A stretch of DNA of 64,000 bases from Desulfobacca sp. (GTDB taxonomy: Bacteria; Desulfobacterota; Desulfobaccia; Desulfobaccales; Desulfobaccaceae). The stretch lies in NCBI GenBank assembly GCA_020725545.1, contig DYEV01000025.1, positions 44,741-108,740 of the forward strand, in the 5' to 3' direction. The notes beneath the pieces were generated by a model. It was given only the letters and a program-made list of their open reading frames with translations, had not been told where the DNA came from and searched no databases. How positions within the stretch are numbered: position 1 is the first letter of the stretch; the number at the start of each line of letters is the position of its first letter. Made by a program: the position numbers and the translations under genes. Below, piece by piece: positions 53,984-64,000 of this stretch.

Positions 53984-54084
53984 CCAAACAGCTCCTTATC
54001 TGTGATATCTTACGGCCAGCCGGTCTTCCTATTTTTTAATTGGCAATGGCCGAAAAATCAATATATTTTCCTTGGATCGATACC

Positions 54085-54999
54085 ATGCGCCTGATATCCT
54101 GCCCTTTATGCCTAAATGACGCAGCCCGTCCGGTCTGGCAAAAAGTCTATGCCCACCTGACGGTTACCACTGTTCTGTGTCCTGCCTGTGGCTTGGTATA
54201 TCACAATCCAATCGTAGAGGACAGCGATCGGGCAGAATTAGGCCTGAGCCACCGGGAGCTGCACACCGATGCGGCCATCCACCGCCGGAACTTGAGACGG
54301 GTGGCCCAGCGAGTGACGCGGCAGGCGGCCTTCCTAAAGACCGTCATCCAGCCAGGGTGGCGGACGCTGGAGGTTGGCTGTGGTTTGGGGGTGTTCAGCG
54401 ATTGGCTCAGCCGGCAAGGATGTTGCGCGCTTGGCATCGAACCTGACCGGCAGCAGGCAGAATTTGCCCGAGAGCACTTTGGCTTAAAGATTATAACGAG
54501 TCGCTTCGAAGAAGCCGACATCAACCAAGAATTTAATTTTCTGGCTTCCTCGCATGTCATTGAACATCTGCCCGAACCGCTAGCATTTTTACACCGCCTG
54601 CGCAGCCTGGCTGGCCCTGGAGCCCTGTTATTTTTGGAGACCCCAAATATCCTGGCGCCCAAAGTAGGGCCGCGGCGGCTCTTTTCCTTGGCCCATAATT
54701 TCTATTTTTCGCCGTCAACCTTGGCTGCGGCTTTGACGAAAACTGGCTGGCGGGTGCTAAAAATGAGAATATTTTACCGGGATAGTTTCATGGTCCTGGC
54801 CCGCGCCGCAGAGGTGCAGAAGCCCAAACTGGCAACGCCACACGCCGCCGAGGTCTGGCAGGCCATCAGGCAGCACCGAATCGGCTATTATCTGCGGCTG
54901 CTGTTCTTATGGCGCAAGATCTCATTGTGGCGGCGCTTTTGGATGTACCGCTACCAGGATTTTCCCAGCCCACCGGAGCCGATCAACCTTTCCGTTTGA
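54085..54999 (+). CDS. Class I SAM methyltransferase with N-terminal zinc ribbon
   Basis: About 304 residues. Two Cys pairs (CPLC near residue 6 and CPAC near 33) form a zinc ribbon before the methyltransferase domain. Motif I is LEVGCGLGVFSDWL; SSHVIEHLPEPLAFL follows. It is of the C-methyltransferase/WcbD-like group often found with sugar or lipid modification genes. The start is uncertain: ATG 54046 or TTG 54040 would add an AT-rich coding head. Convergent with a small gene, overlapping by 17 bp. Confidence 0.82.
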   Translation: MRLISCPLCLNDAARPVWQKVYAHLTVTTVLCPACGLVYHNPIVEDSDRAELGLSHRELHTDAAIHRRNLRRVAQRVTRQAAFLKTVIQPGWRTLEVGCGLGVFSDWLSRQGCCALGIEPDRQQAEFAREHFGLKIITSRFEEADINQEFNFLASSHVIEHLPEPLAFLHRLRSLAGPGALLFLETPNILAPKVGPRRLFSLAHNFYFSPSTLAAALTKTGWRVLKMRIFYRDSFMVLARAAEVQKPKLATPHAAEVWQAIRQHRIGYYLRLLFLWRKISLWRRFWMYRYQDFPSPPEPINLSV

Positions 55000-55288
55000 G
55001 CGGGATAATCTTGCCTTTGCTGTCGGCAGTGGTCACGGGGGGAGGCGACGAGGATATTTTCGGCGGAATATATTCCAAACGGACGGGGGTGCCCCCCATG
55101 GTAAACTCCTCGCCCTGGAGGTGGCTTTCTTCCAGGATCCAGACAATACTTTGCAGGGGGACGCCCAGGACCAGCAATTCCACCTGATACCAGTTTATTT
55201 TCACGTCGGGATGGATATCGTTGATCCGGGCAAAAAAAGTCGGCTTATTTTCGATATGCACCAGTACCAGGTCATTGATGGTTGCCAT
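54983..55288 (-). CDS. Small conserved hypothetical protein
   Basis: A 101-residue soluble protein. It opens with ATINDLVLVHIENKP and has the conserved-looking FFARINDIHPDVK and GEEFTMGGTPVRLE segments; I recall homologs in deltaproteobacteria but no known function. ATG 55288 matches the N-terminus; the longest frame adds six residues. Its end overlaps the end of the methyltransferase gene on the other strand. Confidence 0.65.
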   Translation of the reverse strand: MATINDLVLVHIENKPTFFARINDIHPDVKINWYQVELLVLGVPLQSIVWILEESHLQGEEFTMGGTPVRLEYIPPKISSSPPPVTTADSKGKIIPLKRKG

Positions 55289-55394
55289 GCGCACCCCGAG
55301 AAGCATATAGTATACGTATTGGTCAGTAATGTATCAACAACTCCATGGGAACGCAAGTTTCGTCTCCCCAGGAAGCGGGCCGCAGGAGAGTAAA

Positions 55395-55808
55395 GTGACC
55401 ATACCTATCCAATTTTTTGATGTGGGAGATTCTCTCCACCAGGATGAGCGTGGGTTCGTGTTTTTTCCCTTTCAGGGTCTGGCCGCGACCTTGCCACGGG
55501 AGGAGATGTGTGCCAGTTGCCACCTGATCTCCATTGCGCCGGGGCAGGTGCGCGGGCAACATCAACACCCCCAGAAAACCGAATGGCTCTATATCTTTCA
55601 TGGCCGGGGCCGCCTGTTTTGGCGTCTGCCTGGCCAAGAACGGCAGGAAAAATTATTAACGAACAACCGCTTTCTGGTCGTTATCGCCCCAGGCATCCCC
55701 CATGCTCTGCGCAATGAAGGCACCGAACCCCTCTATCTGCTGGCCTGGCGGGCCGCCGGCGAGGGCGACGACAGCGAGGTTGATACGGTCTTGGAACCGG
55801 TAGTTTGA
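55395..55808 (+). CDS. Cupin-domain protein
   Basis: A 137-residue protein. The cupin metal motif is HQHPQKTEWLYIFHGRG and the second is IPHALRNEG. GTG 55395 follows GGAGAGTAAA, and the upstream 22 residues look non-coding. Small single-domain cupins serve as isomerases, dioxygenases or sugar epimerases; nothing distinguishes among these. It is followed by a phosphoesterase at 55849. Confidence 0.8.
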   Translation: MTIPIQFFDVGDSLHQDERGFVFFPFQGLAATLPREEMCASCHLISIAPGQVRGQHQHPQKTEWLYIFHGRGRLFWRLPGQERQEKLLTNNRFLVVIAPGIPHALRNEGTEPLYLLAWRAAGEGDDSEVDTVLEPVV

Positions 55809-55848
55809 ATCTGCGGCTATATCCAGCGGCAGCCGATAATCCCGAGAT

Positions 55849-56568
55849 ATGAACCGTTTGGCTATTCTTTCCGACATCCACGGCAACCTGCCGGCCCTGG
55901 AAGCGGTCCTGGACGATATCCAGGCACAGGGCCTCAAGGAAATCTACCATCTGGGCGACCTGGTGGGGTATAATCCCTTTCCCAATGAGACGGTGGCCCT
56001 GGTGGCGGCCCGGGAGATTCCGGGCATCACCGGTAATTATGATCAGGCTGTCCTGGCCCTGGTGCCTGATCCCATCGGCGAGCTCCTCAACGCCAGGATC
56101 ACCCCCATGGGCAAGGAGATCTACACCTGGACGGTCCAGGCCGTCACTGCTCGGACCAAAGCATTTCTCTTGGCCCAACCCCGGGAGCGCTCTCTGGCCA
56201 AGGGCAAATGGCGTCTGCGCCTGACCCACGGCAGTCCCCGGCACATCCGGGATTATGTCCGGCCTTCCTGGCCTGAGGACCTGGTGGCTGATTTACTCAG
56301 TGAGGTAGAGGAGGATATCCTGCTCACCGGTCATACCCACATCCCTGTCATCCGCCCGGTGAACGGCAAGTGGCTCCTCAATCCGGGAAGCGTCGGCTTC
56401 CCCAAAGATGGCAACCCATTGGCATCCTATATGATTCTGGAACTCGGCGAGAAAGTCTGCCCCACCATCCGGCGGGTGCCCTATGACATCGAACGCACTA
56501 TTGCCGCCATCCGGGAGCAGGGTTTACCGGCTAAGGCCGGAGAAGATTTGCGGGTAGGACGGCGGTGA
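55849..56568 (+). CDS. Calcineurin-like metallophosphoesterase (YfcE/MJ0936 type)
   Basis: A 239-residue protein with the metal motifs SDIHGNLPAL, GDLVGYNP, GNYDQ, THGSPR and GHTHIPVI in order. It hydrolyses phosphodiesters of small molecules or nucleotides in a metal-dependent way. Length and motif order are standard. Substrate not determined. Confidence 0.93.
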   Translation: MNRLAILSDIHGNLPALEAVLDDIQAQGLKEIYHLGDLVGYNPFPNETVALVAAREIPGITGNYDQAVLALVPDPIGELLNARITPMGKEIYTWTVQAVTARTKAFLLAQPRERSLAKGKWRLRLTHGSPRHIRDYVRPSWPEDLVADLLSEVEEDILLTGHTHIPVIRPVNGKWLLNPGSVGFPKDGNPLASYMILELGEKVCPTIRRVPYDIERTIAAIREQGLPAKAGEDLRVGRR

Positions 56569-56770
56569 AAAAGGCAGGGAATAAGGATGAGGGATGAGTA
56601 AAAGATCTCTGATCTTACCCCGGCCCACGAAAAATGTGGTCAGTGGCCAGTGGCCACAAGGAAAAAGGCAAGACGGGAGAACTGCTGTCCCCCTGACCGT
56701 TTTCTTTATCAGGGAAAAAGGTGTCTGCCTATCGAGACAAGTAGGTTCCCATGATTTGTAAGGATCAGCT

Positions 56771-57955
56771 ATGACTATTGCCACCAAAATGGCGGCGGCC
56801 ATCCAATCATCGTCCTGGATCCGCCGGATGTTCGAGGAAGGGGCCGAACTCAAAGCCAAGCTAGGAGCGGCCAACGTCTTTGACTTTACCCTGGGAAATC
56901 CGGACCTGGAGCCGCCGGCCGTGGTAAAAGAGGCCCTCTTGGCGGCTCTCCAAGACCCCCGTCCCGGATTGCATGGTTATATGCCCAATGCCGGGCTGCC
57001 GGCTACCCGCCAGGCAGTGGCCGCGCACCTGTCGACGGTCCATGGCCTGGCGTTCACTGCCGACGATGTCATCATGACCTGCGGCGCGGCCGGGGCCCTG
57101 AACATTATCCTGAAAGCCCTCCTGGACCCCTGGGATGAAGTCATTGTCCTGGCGCCTTTTTTCCCCGAATATCTCTTTTATGTGGAAAATCACGGCGGCG
57201 TGGTGCGGGTGGTGGAGACCGATCAGGACTTTCTACCGGTATTGGACCGCATTGGCGAGGCCATCAATGACCATACTCGGGCCATTATCATAAATTCACC
57301 CAATAACCCCACCGGCCAGGTCTATGATGCAGATCTGCTGCACTCCCTGGGAGAGATGCTGACGGTCCAGAGCCGCCGCTTTGGTCGCCCCATTTACTTA
57401 ATCAACGATGAGCCCTACCGCCGGATTGTCTATGACCACCTCGAGGTGCCCAGCGTCTTTCAGGCTTATCCGGACGCCTTGGTGGCCACGTCCTTTTCCA
57501 AAGATTTGTCGCTGCCAGGGGAGCGGCTGGGGTATGTGGCCATTAACCCGCAGGCCCAAGCCCGCCAGGAACTGCTAGCCGCCCTGGTCCTGGCCAACCG
57601 CATCCTGGGTTTCGTGAATGCCCCGGCCCTGCTGCAGCGGGCTCTTCTGCACTTAATGGACACCTCGGTAGATATTACTCCTTATGTGCGCCGCCGCGAA
57701 TTATTCTGCCGGATTCTGGCGGAAAGCGGCTACCAGTTCGTCCCACCCAGGGGGGCCTTTTATCTCTTCCCGCAATCGCCCCTGGCTAATGACGTGGCTT
57801 TTGTCCAGGCTTTGAAGGAAGAAAATATCCTGGCCGTGCCGGGCCGGGGCTTTGGCCGCCCCGGGTACTTCCGCCTGGCCTTTTGCGTCCCGGAGAGCAC
57901 CATTGTGGCAGCAGCCCCGGGATTTGCCCGGGTCATGACCCGGGTGCGTGGCTAA
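56771..57955 (+). CDS. Class I/II PLP-dependent aminotransferase
   Basis: A 394-residue fold-type I enzyme with FTLGNPDLEPP, NSPNNPTGQVY, the Lys in SFSKDLSLPGERLGY and FRLAFC near the end. Amino-acid specificity (aspartate, tyrosine, alanine type) is not clear. Directly upstream of the DUF721 gene. Confidence 0.9.
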   Translation: MTIATKMAAAIQSSSWIRRMFEEGAELKAKLGAANVFDFTLGNPDLEPPAVVKEALLAALQDPRPGLHGYMPNAGLPATRQAVAAHLSTVHGLAFTADDVIMTCGAAGALNIILKALLDPWDEVIVLAPFFPEYLFYVENHGGVVRVVETDQDFLPVLDRIGEAINDHTRAIIINSPNNPTGQVYDADLLHSLGEMLTVQSRRFGRPIYLINDEPYRRIVYDHLEVPSVFQAYPDALVATSFSKDLSLPGERLGYVAINPQAQARQELLAALVLANRILGFVNAPALLQRALLHLMDTSVDITPYVRRRELFCRILAESGYQFVPPRGAFYLFPQSPLANDVAFVQALKEENILAVPGRGFGRPGYFRLAFCVPESTIVAAAPGFARVMTRVRG

Positions 57956-57974
57956 ATCCACCGGATCGCCCGCT

Positions 57975-58352
57975 ATGGCCAAGCGTCCCCATCTGAAAGC
58001 GCCCGCCCCCATCCAAGAGATCATGGCCAAGATCCTCAAACCCCGGGATCTGCGCCAATTGGAGCTGCACGCCCGTTTACGCCAGGCTTGGGAGGAGAAC
58101 GTCAGCGAGGTTATCCGCCAAAACACGCAGTTGGTGGATTATCAGAGAAAAGTTCTCTACATAGGGACGACGGGCCATGGGTGGGTCCAGGAGCTGCATT
58201 TCCTTAAACCCCAGATCCTGGCGGCCCTGCAACGGCAGTTGGGGGCCAAGTGCCTGCAGGATATACGCTTCCTGCTCCAGACGGAGACCAGCACAGAGCC
58301 GACGGATCCGGAGGATGAGGGAAGGCCGGCACCGCTGTTGCCCCCGATTTGA
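57975..58352 (+). CDS. DUF721 (DciA-like) protein
   Basis: A 125-residue protein in the DUF721 family. The pattern LHARLRQAWEENVSEVIRQNTQL and VLYIGTTGHGWVQELHFLK matches DciA, the ancestral replicative-helicase loader operator. The N-terminus is uncertain between GTG 57948 and ATG 57975. It is placed between an aminotransferase and a GlcF-like gene. Confidence 0.78.
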   Translation: MAKRPHLKAPAPIQEIMAKILKPRDLRQLELHARLRQAWEENVSEVIRQNTQLVDYQRKVLYIGTTGHGWVQELHFLKPQILAALQRQLGAKCLQDIRFLLQTETSTEPTDPEDEGRPAPLLPPI

Positions 58353-58421
58353 CAGGCGGTTTCTTTTTAAGGCAGCGGGCCACCCGTCCGTCCCAATATC
58401 CGACAAGAGGCGATCACTGCA

Positions 58422-59738
58422 ATGGCCCAGGTTCAGACCCTGCTGAATATGCTGGAGGAGCTGCACGAACAGCTGGCCGTCTGCAACCGCTGCGGTCTGT
58501 GTCAATCGGTCTGCCCCCTTTTCGCCACCACCGGCCGGGAGGCCGATGTGGCCCGGGGCAAGCTGGCCCTGCTCAACGGTCTGGCCCAGGATCTCTTGCA
58601 GGATCCCCAGGGGGTGTTGGCGAGGCTGCAGCGCTGCCTCTTGTGCGGCGCCTGCGCGGCCAACTGCCCGAGCGGCGTCCGGGTTACTGAGATCTTCTTG
58701 CGGGCCCGGGCCATCCTCACCGGCTATCTGGGGCTCTCCAGGCTGCAGAAGGCTGTGTTTCGGGGCCTGCTGGCCCAACCCCGCTTCTTTCACCGCCTGC
58801 TGGCCCTGGGGGCCAAGTGCCAGGGCTTTTTTCTCCAACCGGCGGATGAGCTTCTGGGTTCTTCCTGTGCCCGCTTCCTCACCCCCCTTCTGCAGGCGCG
58901 GCATTTCCGGCCCCTGGCGGCCACGCCCTTCCATAAACAGCTGCCGGTCCATGAGTCCCCGGCAGCCCCCGGCCGTCCTACCGTCGCCTTTTTCGTCGGC
59001 TGCCTGGTGGATAAGATTTTTCCCGAGGTGGGGCAGGCGGTCCTCACGGTCCTGAAATATCATGGCATCGGCCTCATCGTTCCGCGGGACCAGGGCTGCT
59101 GCGGCATCCCGGCCTTGTCGGCCGGCGACCTGTCGGCCTTTAGCCGCCTGGTTCGCTATCATCTGCAGCAATGGCAGGAGCAATCCTGGGATTATCTGCT
59201 CACCGCCTGCGCCACCTGCACGGCCACCATCAAGATGTTATGGCCGCTCTTGCTGCCCGAGGCCACCGCGGCAGAAAAGGACGCCTTAGGCCGTCTGGCT
59301 GCCAAAACCTTGGATATCAGCCAGTTTTTGGTGGATGTATTGGGAGTTGCCGGCTCGCCAGAGGCATGTGCCACCCCCACCCTGACGGTAACCTACCACG
59401 ATCCCTGCCACCTAAAAAAATCTCTGGGCGTGGCGGCCCAACCCCGAGCCCTGCTGCAGGCCACTCCGGGGGTGCACTTGCTGGAGATGGCCGATGCAGA
59501 TCAGTGCTGCGGCTGCGGTGGCAGCTTCACCCTTCAGCAATATGAGATCTCCAAAGCCATCGGCCAACGCAAGATTGACCATATTCTGGCCACCGGCGCC
59601 GACGTCGTCGCCACGGGCTGCCCGGCCTGTATGCTCCAGTGCCTGGACCTGTTGTCGCAGCGGCGGGCCGGCCGACAGGTCCGCCATACCATTGAGCTCT
59701 ATGCCCAGGCATTGGCCAACCTGCCGCCCTCGCGCTAG
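58422..59738 (+). CDS. GlcF-like (glycolate/lactate oxidase-type) iron-sulfur protein
   Basis: A 438-residue Fe-S oxidoreductase. Two 4Fe-4S clusters at the N-terminus: CNRCGLCQSVCP and CLLCGACAANCP. Two CCG domains follow: GCCGIPA with CATC, and CHL..CCGCGG with CPAC. Usually paired with a GlcD FAD subunit, which is not in the window. Start ATG 58422. Confidence 0.9.
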   Translation: MAQVQTLLNMLEELHEQLAVCNRCGLCQSVCPLFATTGREADVARGKLALLNGLAQDLLQDPQGVLARLQRCLLCGACAANCPSGVRVTEIFLRARAILTGYLGLSRLQKAVFRGLLAQPRFFHRLLALGAKCQGFFLQPADELLGSSCARFLTPLLQARHFRPLAATPFHKQLPVHESPAAPGRPTVAFFVGCLVDKIFPEVGQAVLTVLKYHGIGLIVPRDQGCCGIPALSAGDLSAFSRLVRYHLQQWQEQSWDYLLTACATCTATIKMLWPLLLPEATAAEKDALGRLAAKTLDISQFLVDVLGVAGSPEACATPTLTVTYHDPCHLKKSLGVAAQPRALLQATPGVHLLEMADADQCCGCGGSFTLQQYEISKAIGQRKIDHILATGADVVATGCPACMLQCLDLLSQRRAGRQVRHTIELYAQALANLPPSR

Positions 59739-59744
59739 GCCGCT

Positions 59745-60062
59745 TTATTTGGGCAGATTCAGAATGGCTTCCCTGGCGGCCCGGCAGATGGCCAGCGGTG
59801 CGCTGGCTCCTGAGGCTTCGTAGCGCCGGCATTCTTTGGGGCTATAGAACGAGGCAACCCAATGCTGGCCGGTGATTCCCAAAAACACGTCCAACTTCAA
59901 TTCGCAATGATGATGCCGGATCATATGATCCACTACCTGCCAGGCGGATTTAATGTCGGTGGTGAACGTGCCGCTGCTGGGCAGGGCCTTAATCTGCCCC
60001 CGCAGAAACTCTTCAACGTCTCGGTCTAACGAAACCACCCTTTGTCCCCCCTTGTCCTGCAT
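59745..60062 (-). CDS. Small protein resembling the phage ABA sandwich domain
   Basis: About 105 residues. FTTDIKSAWQVVDHMIRHHH, a central strand region and APLAICRAAREAILNL match the ABA-sandwich (BC1872-like) family found in phages and bacteria. The start is uncertain: ATG 60062 has no binding site; GTG 60038 follows a G-rich stretch. No phage genes are nearby. Confidence 0.55.
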   Translation of the reverse strand: MQDKGGQRVVSLDRDVEEFLRGQIKALPSSGTFTTDIKSAWQVVDHMIRHHHCELKLDVFLGITGQHWVASFYSPKECRRYEASGASAPLAICRAAREAILNLPK

Positions 60063-60413
60063 TGACTGCGTCTGTGCTTTTCATGAGAATTTAGCCATAC
60101 CAGTATGAGTTGATCATGGCAACTTAAAAGACCCCGCTGCCAGAGAAAGTTATTGTGCTGGGCAGCCTGCCTCAGGGTTCCCTCGTCGCTGCCCCCGCCG
60201 TCAATTATCATCACCCTCTTTTACCACAGCTGGGCATTTTTTGCTATTAATCTTCCGGCACCAGCCATCGGCAGCCAGGGCAGGGATGGGTCATACCAGC
60301 CAGGCGAGGAGGGAGCTGATCAGGCGATTTCCCTTGACAGCCAATTTATAATCTGTATATTAATAAATAATCATTATCTTTAAAAATTATTCGCCGTAAT
60401 CCCAGGAGTAGCC
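60063..60413 (+). promoter_or_regulatory. Region upstream of perR
   Basis: A 350-bp gene-free stretch. Its right end holds the perR promoter: TTGACA (60334-60339) and TATATT (60356-60361) with 16 bp spacing, followed by a palindrome at 60365-60379. A TATAAT at 60347-60352 is too close to the -35 to be used with it. The rest has no recognised element. Confidence 0.55.
60365..60379 (+). promoter_or_regulatory. PerR-box-like palindrome before perR
   Basis: AAATAATCATTATCT matches the PerR consensus TTATAATNATTATAA in 10 of 14 positions, with the ATAAT-N-ATTAT core exact. It sits just past the -10, so binding would repress perR itself. Confidence 0.6.
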
Positions 60414-60848
60414 ATGGCCGACCCCCAGGCCCGATTGGCGCAGATGCTGGCCAAGCTCAAAGCCAGGAGTTTCCGCATCACTCCCCAACGGTTGGCAGTC
60501 CTCCAGATCCTGGCGGCCAGTCGGGCACATCCCGGTGTGGAAGATATCTATGCCGAGGTGAAAAAGACCTTTCCCACCACCAGCCTGGCCACCATCTACA
60601 AGACGGTGGCCTTGCTCAAGGAAATCAACGAAGTCCTCGAGATCCGTTTTTTTGACAGCAGCCGTTTTGACGGCAATAAACCCTATCCCCATCCCCATAT
60701 TCTCTGCCTGCACTGTGGTGCTGTCTTGGATCCGGAATTGCCGGGTGTGGAGGCCTTGGTGGCCGAGGCGGCGGCGCGTTCCGGCTTTCAGATCGTGGAT
60801 CATCGGCTGAATTTTTTCGGCCTCTGTTCCGATTGTCAGAAGACTTAG
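60414..60848 (+). CDS. perR: Fur-family peroxide repressor PerR
   Basis: A 144-residue Fur-family regulator. The winged helix (RITPQRLAVLQIL, SLATIYKTVALL) is followed by the dimerisation domain with SRFDGNKPYPHPHILCLHCG and LCSDCQ. The metal-sensing ligands of PerR correspond to H39, D86, H93, H95 and D106, and the structural zinc to C98/C101 and C138/C141. The Asp in SRFDG points to PerR rather than Fur. It is upstream of katG. Start ATG 60414 follows CCAGGAGTAGCC. Confidence 0.9.
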   Translation: MADPQARLAQMLAKLKARSFRITPQRLAVLQILAASRAHPGVEDIYAEVKKTFPTTSLATIYKTVALLKEINEVLEIRFFDSSRFDGNKPYPHPHILCLHCGAVLDPELPGVEALVAEAAARSGFQIVDHRLNFFGLCSDCQKT

Positions 60849-60871
60849 GCAAAAATTTATTTAAACAAGAC

Positions 60872-60906
60872 ATATTATTAATAATATTGATAAGTAATAA
60901 TTATTG
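60872..60906 (+). promoter_or_regulatory. Palindromes upstream of katG
   Basis: A perfect 16-bp palindrome ATATTATTAATAATAT (60872-60887), then AAGTAATAATTATTG (60892-60906) which carries a TAAT-A-ATTA core like a PerR box. Both lie in the perR-katG spacer and could bind PerR or serve as a -10 region. Confidence 0.5.
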
Positions 60907-60984
60907 ATCGTTGGTAACACAGGATAATTGAGTAGATCAAATGAGGTATATCTCGCCCCAAGCCTCGGGAATCCGGGGCGGTAA

Positions 60985-63243
<2,259 letters not shown>

Positions 63244-63338
63244 GCGGCGCCTAACTATGGCCGCGCAGCCCCACTCTTGATCTTGCGCGGCGAGCAAAAA
63301 TCGGCTAATTTAACCATACGATTAAAAAGATTAGGTTT

Positions 63339-63360
63339 GGGCGGACACCCGGGTCCGCCC
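63339..63360 (+). terminator. Hairpin after katG
   Basis: 8-bp stem GGGCGGAC / GTCCGCCC with a 6-base loop, 95 bp after the katG stop. Followed by TTGG but no long T-run. Confidence 0.55.
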
Positions 63361-63775
63361 TTGGCAAAAACCTGGAGATTATTTAGCCGGCAATTGCCTT
63401 TAGTTATATATTTACTGAGGGCATTCAATTGAGTTCATCTCATAGCGGCGTATAACCACAAGGTTCCCATAGGGGTGGGTTTTAGACCCGCCCCTAGGAC
63501 GGCTATCAGGGCGAAGCATCACATGCTTCTGGTAATAAGTCATTGGGGAACCATGAAAATTCGGGCTTGCCGCAGGTGGGGGCTTGCGCCGACAGGAATG
63601 TCTTTGCTACGACAGGTAGATGTTTGGGGGGCATGTAGGCCCGCCCCACCGATTGGTAGATCCCTGGCAACGGCAAACTGACAACCTTTAGAGAACGGTT
63701 CGTTATTTTGGCATTTTCTTGGAACTCGTAACTAGAAATTCCAAACTCTGATTATCGTTCGCAGAGGAGGTAAGC
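63361..63775. other. Gene-free region with GC-rich inverted repeats
   Basis: No supported gene. It holds a hairpin at 63470-63496 and a GGTGGGG (63575-63581) / CCCCACC (63644-63650) pair. The right end carries the strong ribosome binding site (GAGGAGG) of the peroxiredoxin. A 68-residue open frame here looks non-coding. Confidence 0.5.
63470..63496. repeat. Inverted repeat of the GGGGCGGGT/ACCCGCCCC type
   Basis: TAGGGGTGGGT and ACCCGCCCCTA flank a 5-base loop, with one G-T wobble. Such hairpins are dispersed in intergenic DNA of many bacteria (recalled knowledge); the nearby pair at 63575/63650 may be a second, worn copy. Confidence 0.5.
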
Positions 63776-64000
63776 ATGGGAGAGGAAATTAAAATCGGCT
63801 GCGCCCGACCAACCGGTGGTCCGGTGGGGGAAAGCGTTGCAGAACCCGTTACCGAAGAGTCTGCATCCAAAAGGGAGGTTTCGGCTATGATTAAAGTTGG
63901 TAAAAAAGCTCCGGATTTTGTAGCGCCCGGATATCACCAGGGTCGTTTTGTTTCCGTCCGGGTAACACTTCAGTTAACTGAGAGCTTCGCCTCAGGTAAA
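63776..64000 (+). CDS. Peroxiredoxin (AhpC/TSA family), 3' truncated by window edge
   Basis: The first 75 codons. The start ATG 63776 follows GCAGAGGAGGTAAGC. After an N-terminal extension (about 38 residues, with a Cys in GCARPTGGPVGES), MIKVGKKAPDFVAPGYHQG gives the AhpC/TSA N-terminus. The catalytic PxxxTxxC loop is outside the window. The location after perR-katG fits peroxide defence. The extension is unusual, and an internal start at the second Met (63887) is possible. Confidence 0.75.
   Translation, partial: MGEEIKIGCARPTGGPVGESVAEPVTEESASKREVSAMIKVGKKAPDFVAPGYHQGRFVSVRVTLQLTESFASGK

Overview
This 64 kb window comes from a GC-rich, Gram-negative bacterium. The gene content best fits an anaerobic Desulfobacterota (deltaproteobacterial) lineage, perhaps near Desulfobacca. 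The reasons are a tungsten-type aldehyde ferredoxin oxidoreductase, DUF39 homocysteine synthesis, several radical SAM enzymes, an outer membrane (TamA/TamB, Ara4N lipid A genes, lipoproteins) and a PerR/KatG/peroxiredoxin oxidative-stress block. The lineage is an inference: no rRNA, tRNA, CRISPR array, phage or intact insertion sequence was seen.

Layout. 1-2.5 kb: truncated aor gene with hesA/thiF and moaD neighbours (tungsto- or molybdopterin enzyme and cofactor). 2.7-11.3 kb: patatin lipoprotein, a dispersed repeat, a methyltransferase, a TamA-like Omp85 protein coupled to an unusual EndoQ-UvrD fusion, and a sugar-nucleotide epimerase. 11.3-13.1 kb: a very AT-rich leader and an exported alpha/alpha-toroid protein with a PEP-CTERM sorting tail. 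13.1-21.7 kb, minus strand: a run of arnA-formyltransferase, arnA-dehydrogenase, arnD, ispD, ispF, a radical SAM gene, moeA and a moeA-PBP fusion, preceded by a possible structured leader RNA. 22.1-28 kb: tamB, a sugar kinase and a lytic transglycosylase.

28-39 kb is a Tad/Flp pilus locus: three Flp pilins (one with a long Gly/Ser tail), CpaB, TadZ, TadA, TadB and TadC on the minus strand, and an AAA ATPase, TadE and TadG on the plus strand. No secretin or prepilin peptidase is present here. A fragment of another toroid protein lies inside the locus.

39-64 kb: PfpI/DJ-1 protein, Cache-only protein, phosphoglucose isomerase, a 1342-residue TPR-CHAT protein whose protease residues look lost, a patatin-DUF3734/GntP pair (probably hydroxybutyrate metabolism), a GAF-HD-GYP protein, a LarE-like/DUF39 sulfur-transfer pair, a B12-binding radical SAM protein, a cupin, a phosphoesterase, an aminotransferase, a DUF721 gene, a GlcF-like Fe-S protein, and finally perR, katG and the start of a peroxiredoxin gene. 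The palindromes before perR and katG suggest one peroxide-responsive regulon.

Starts were adjusted from the longest reading frame wherever a ribosome binding site, a stop/start overlap or the family N-terminus pointed to an internal codon.
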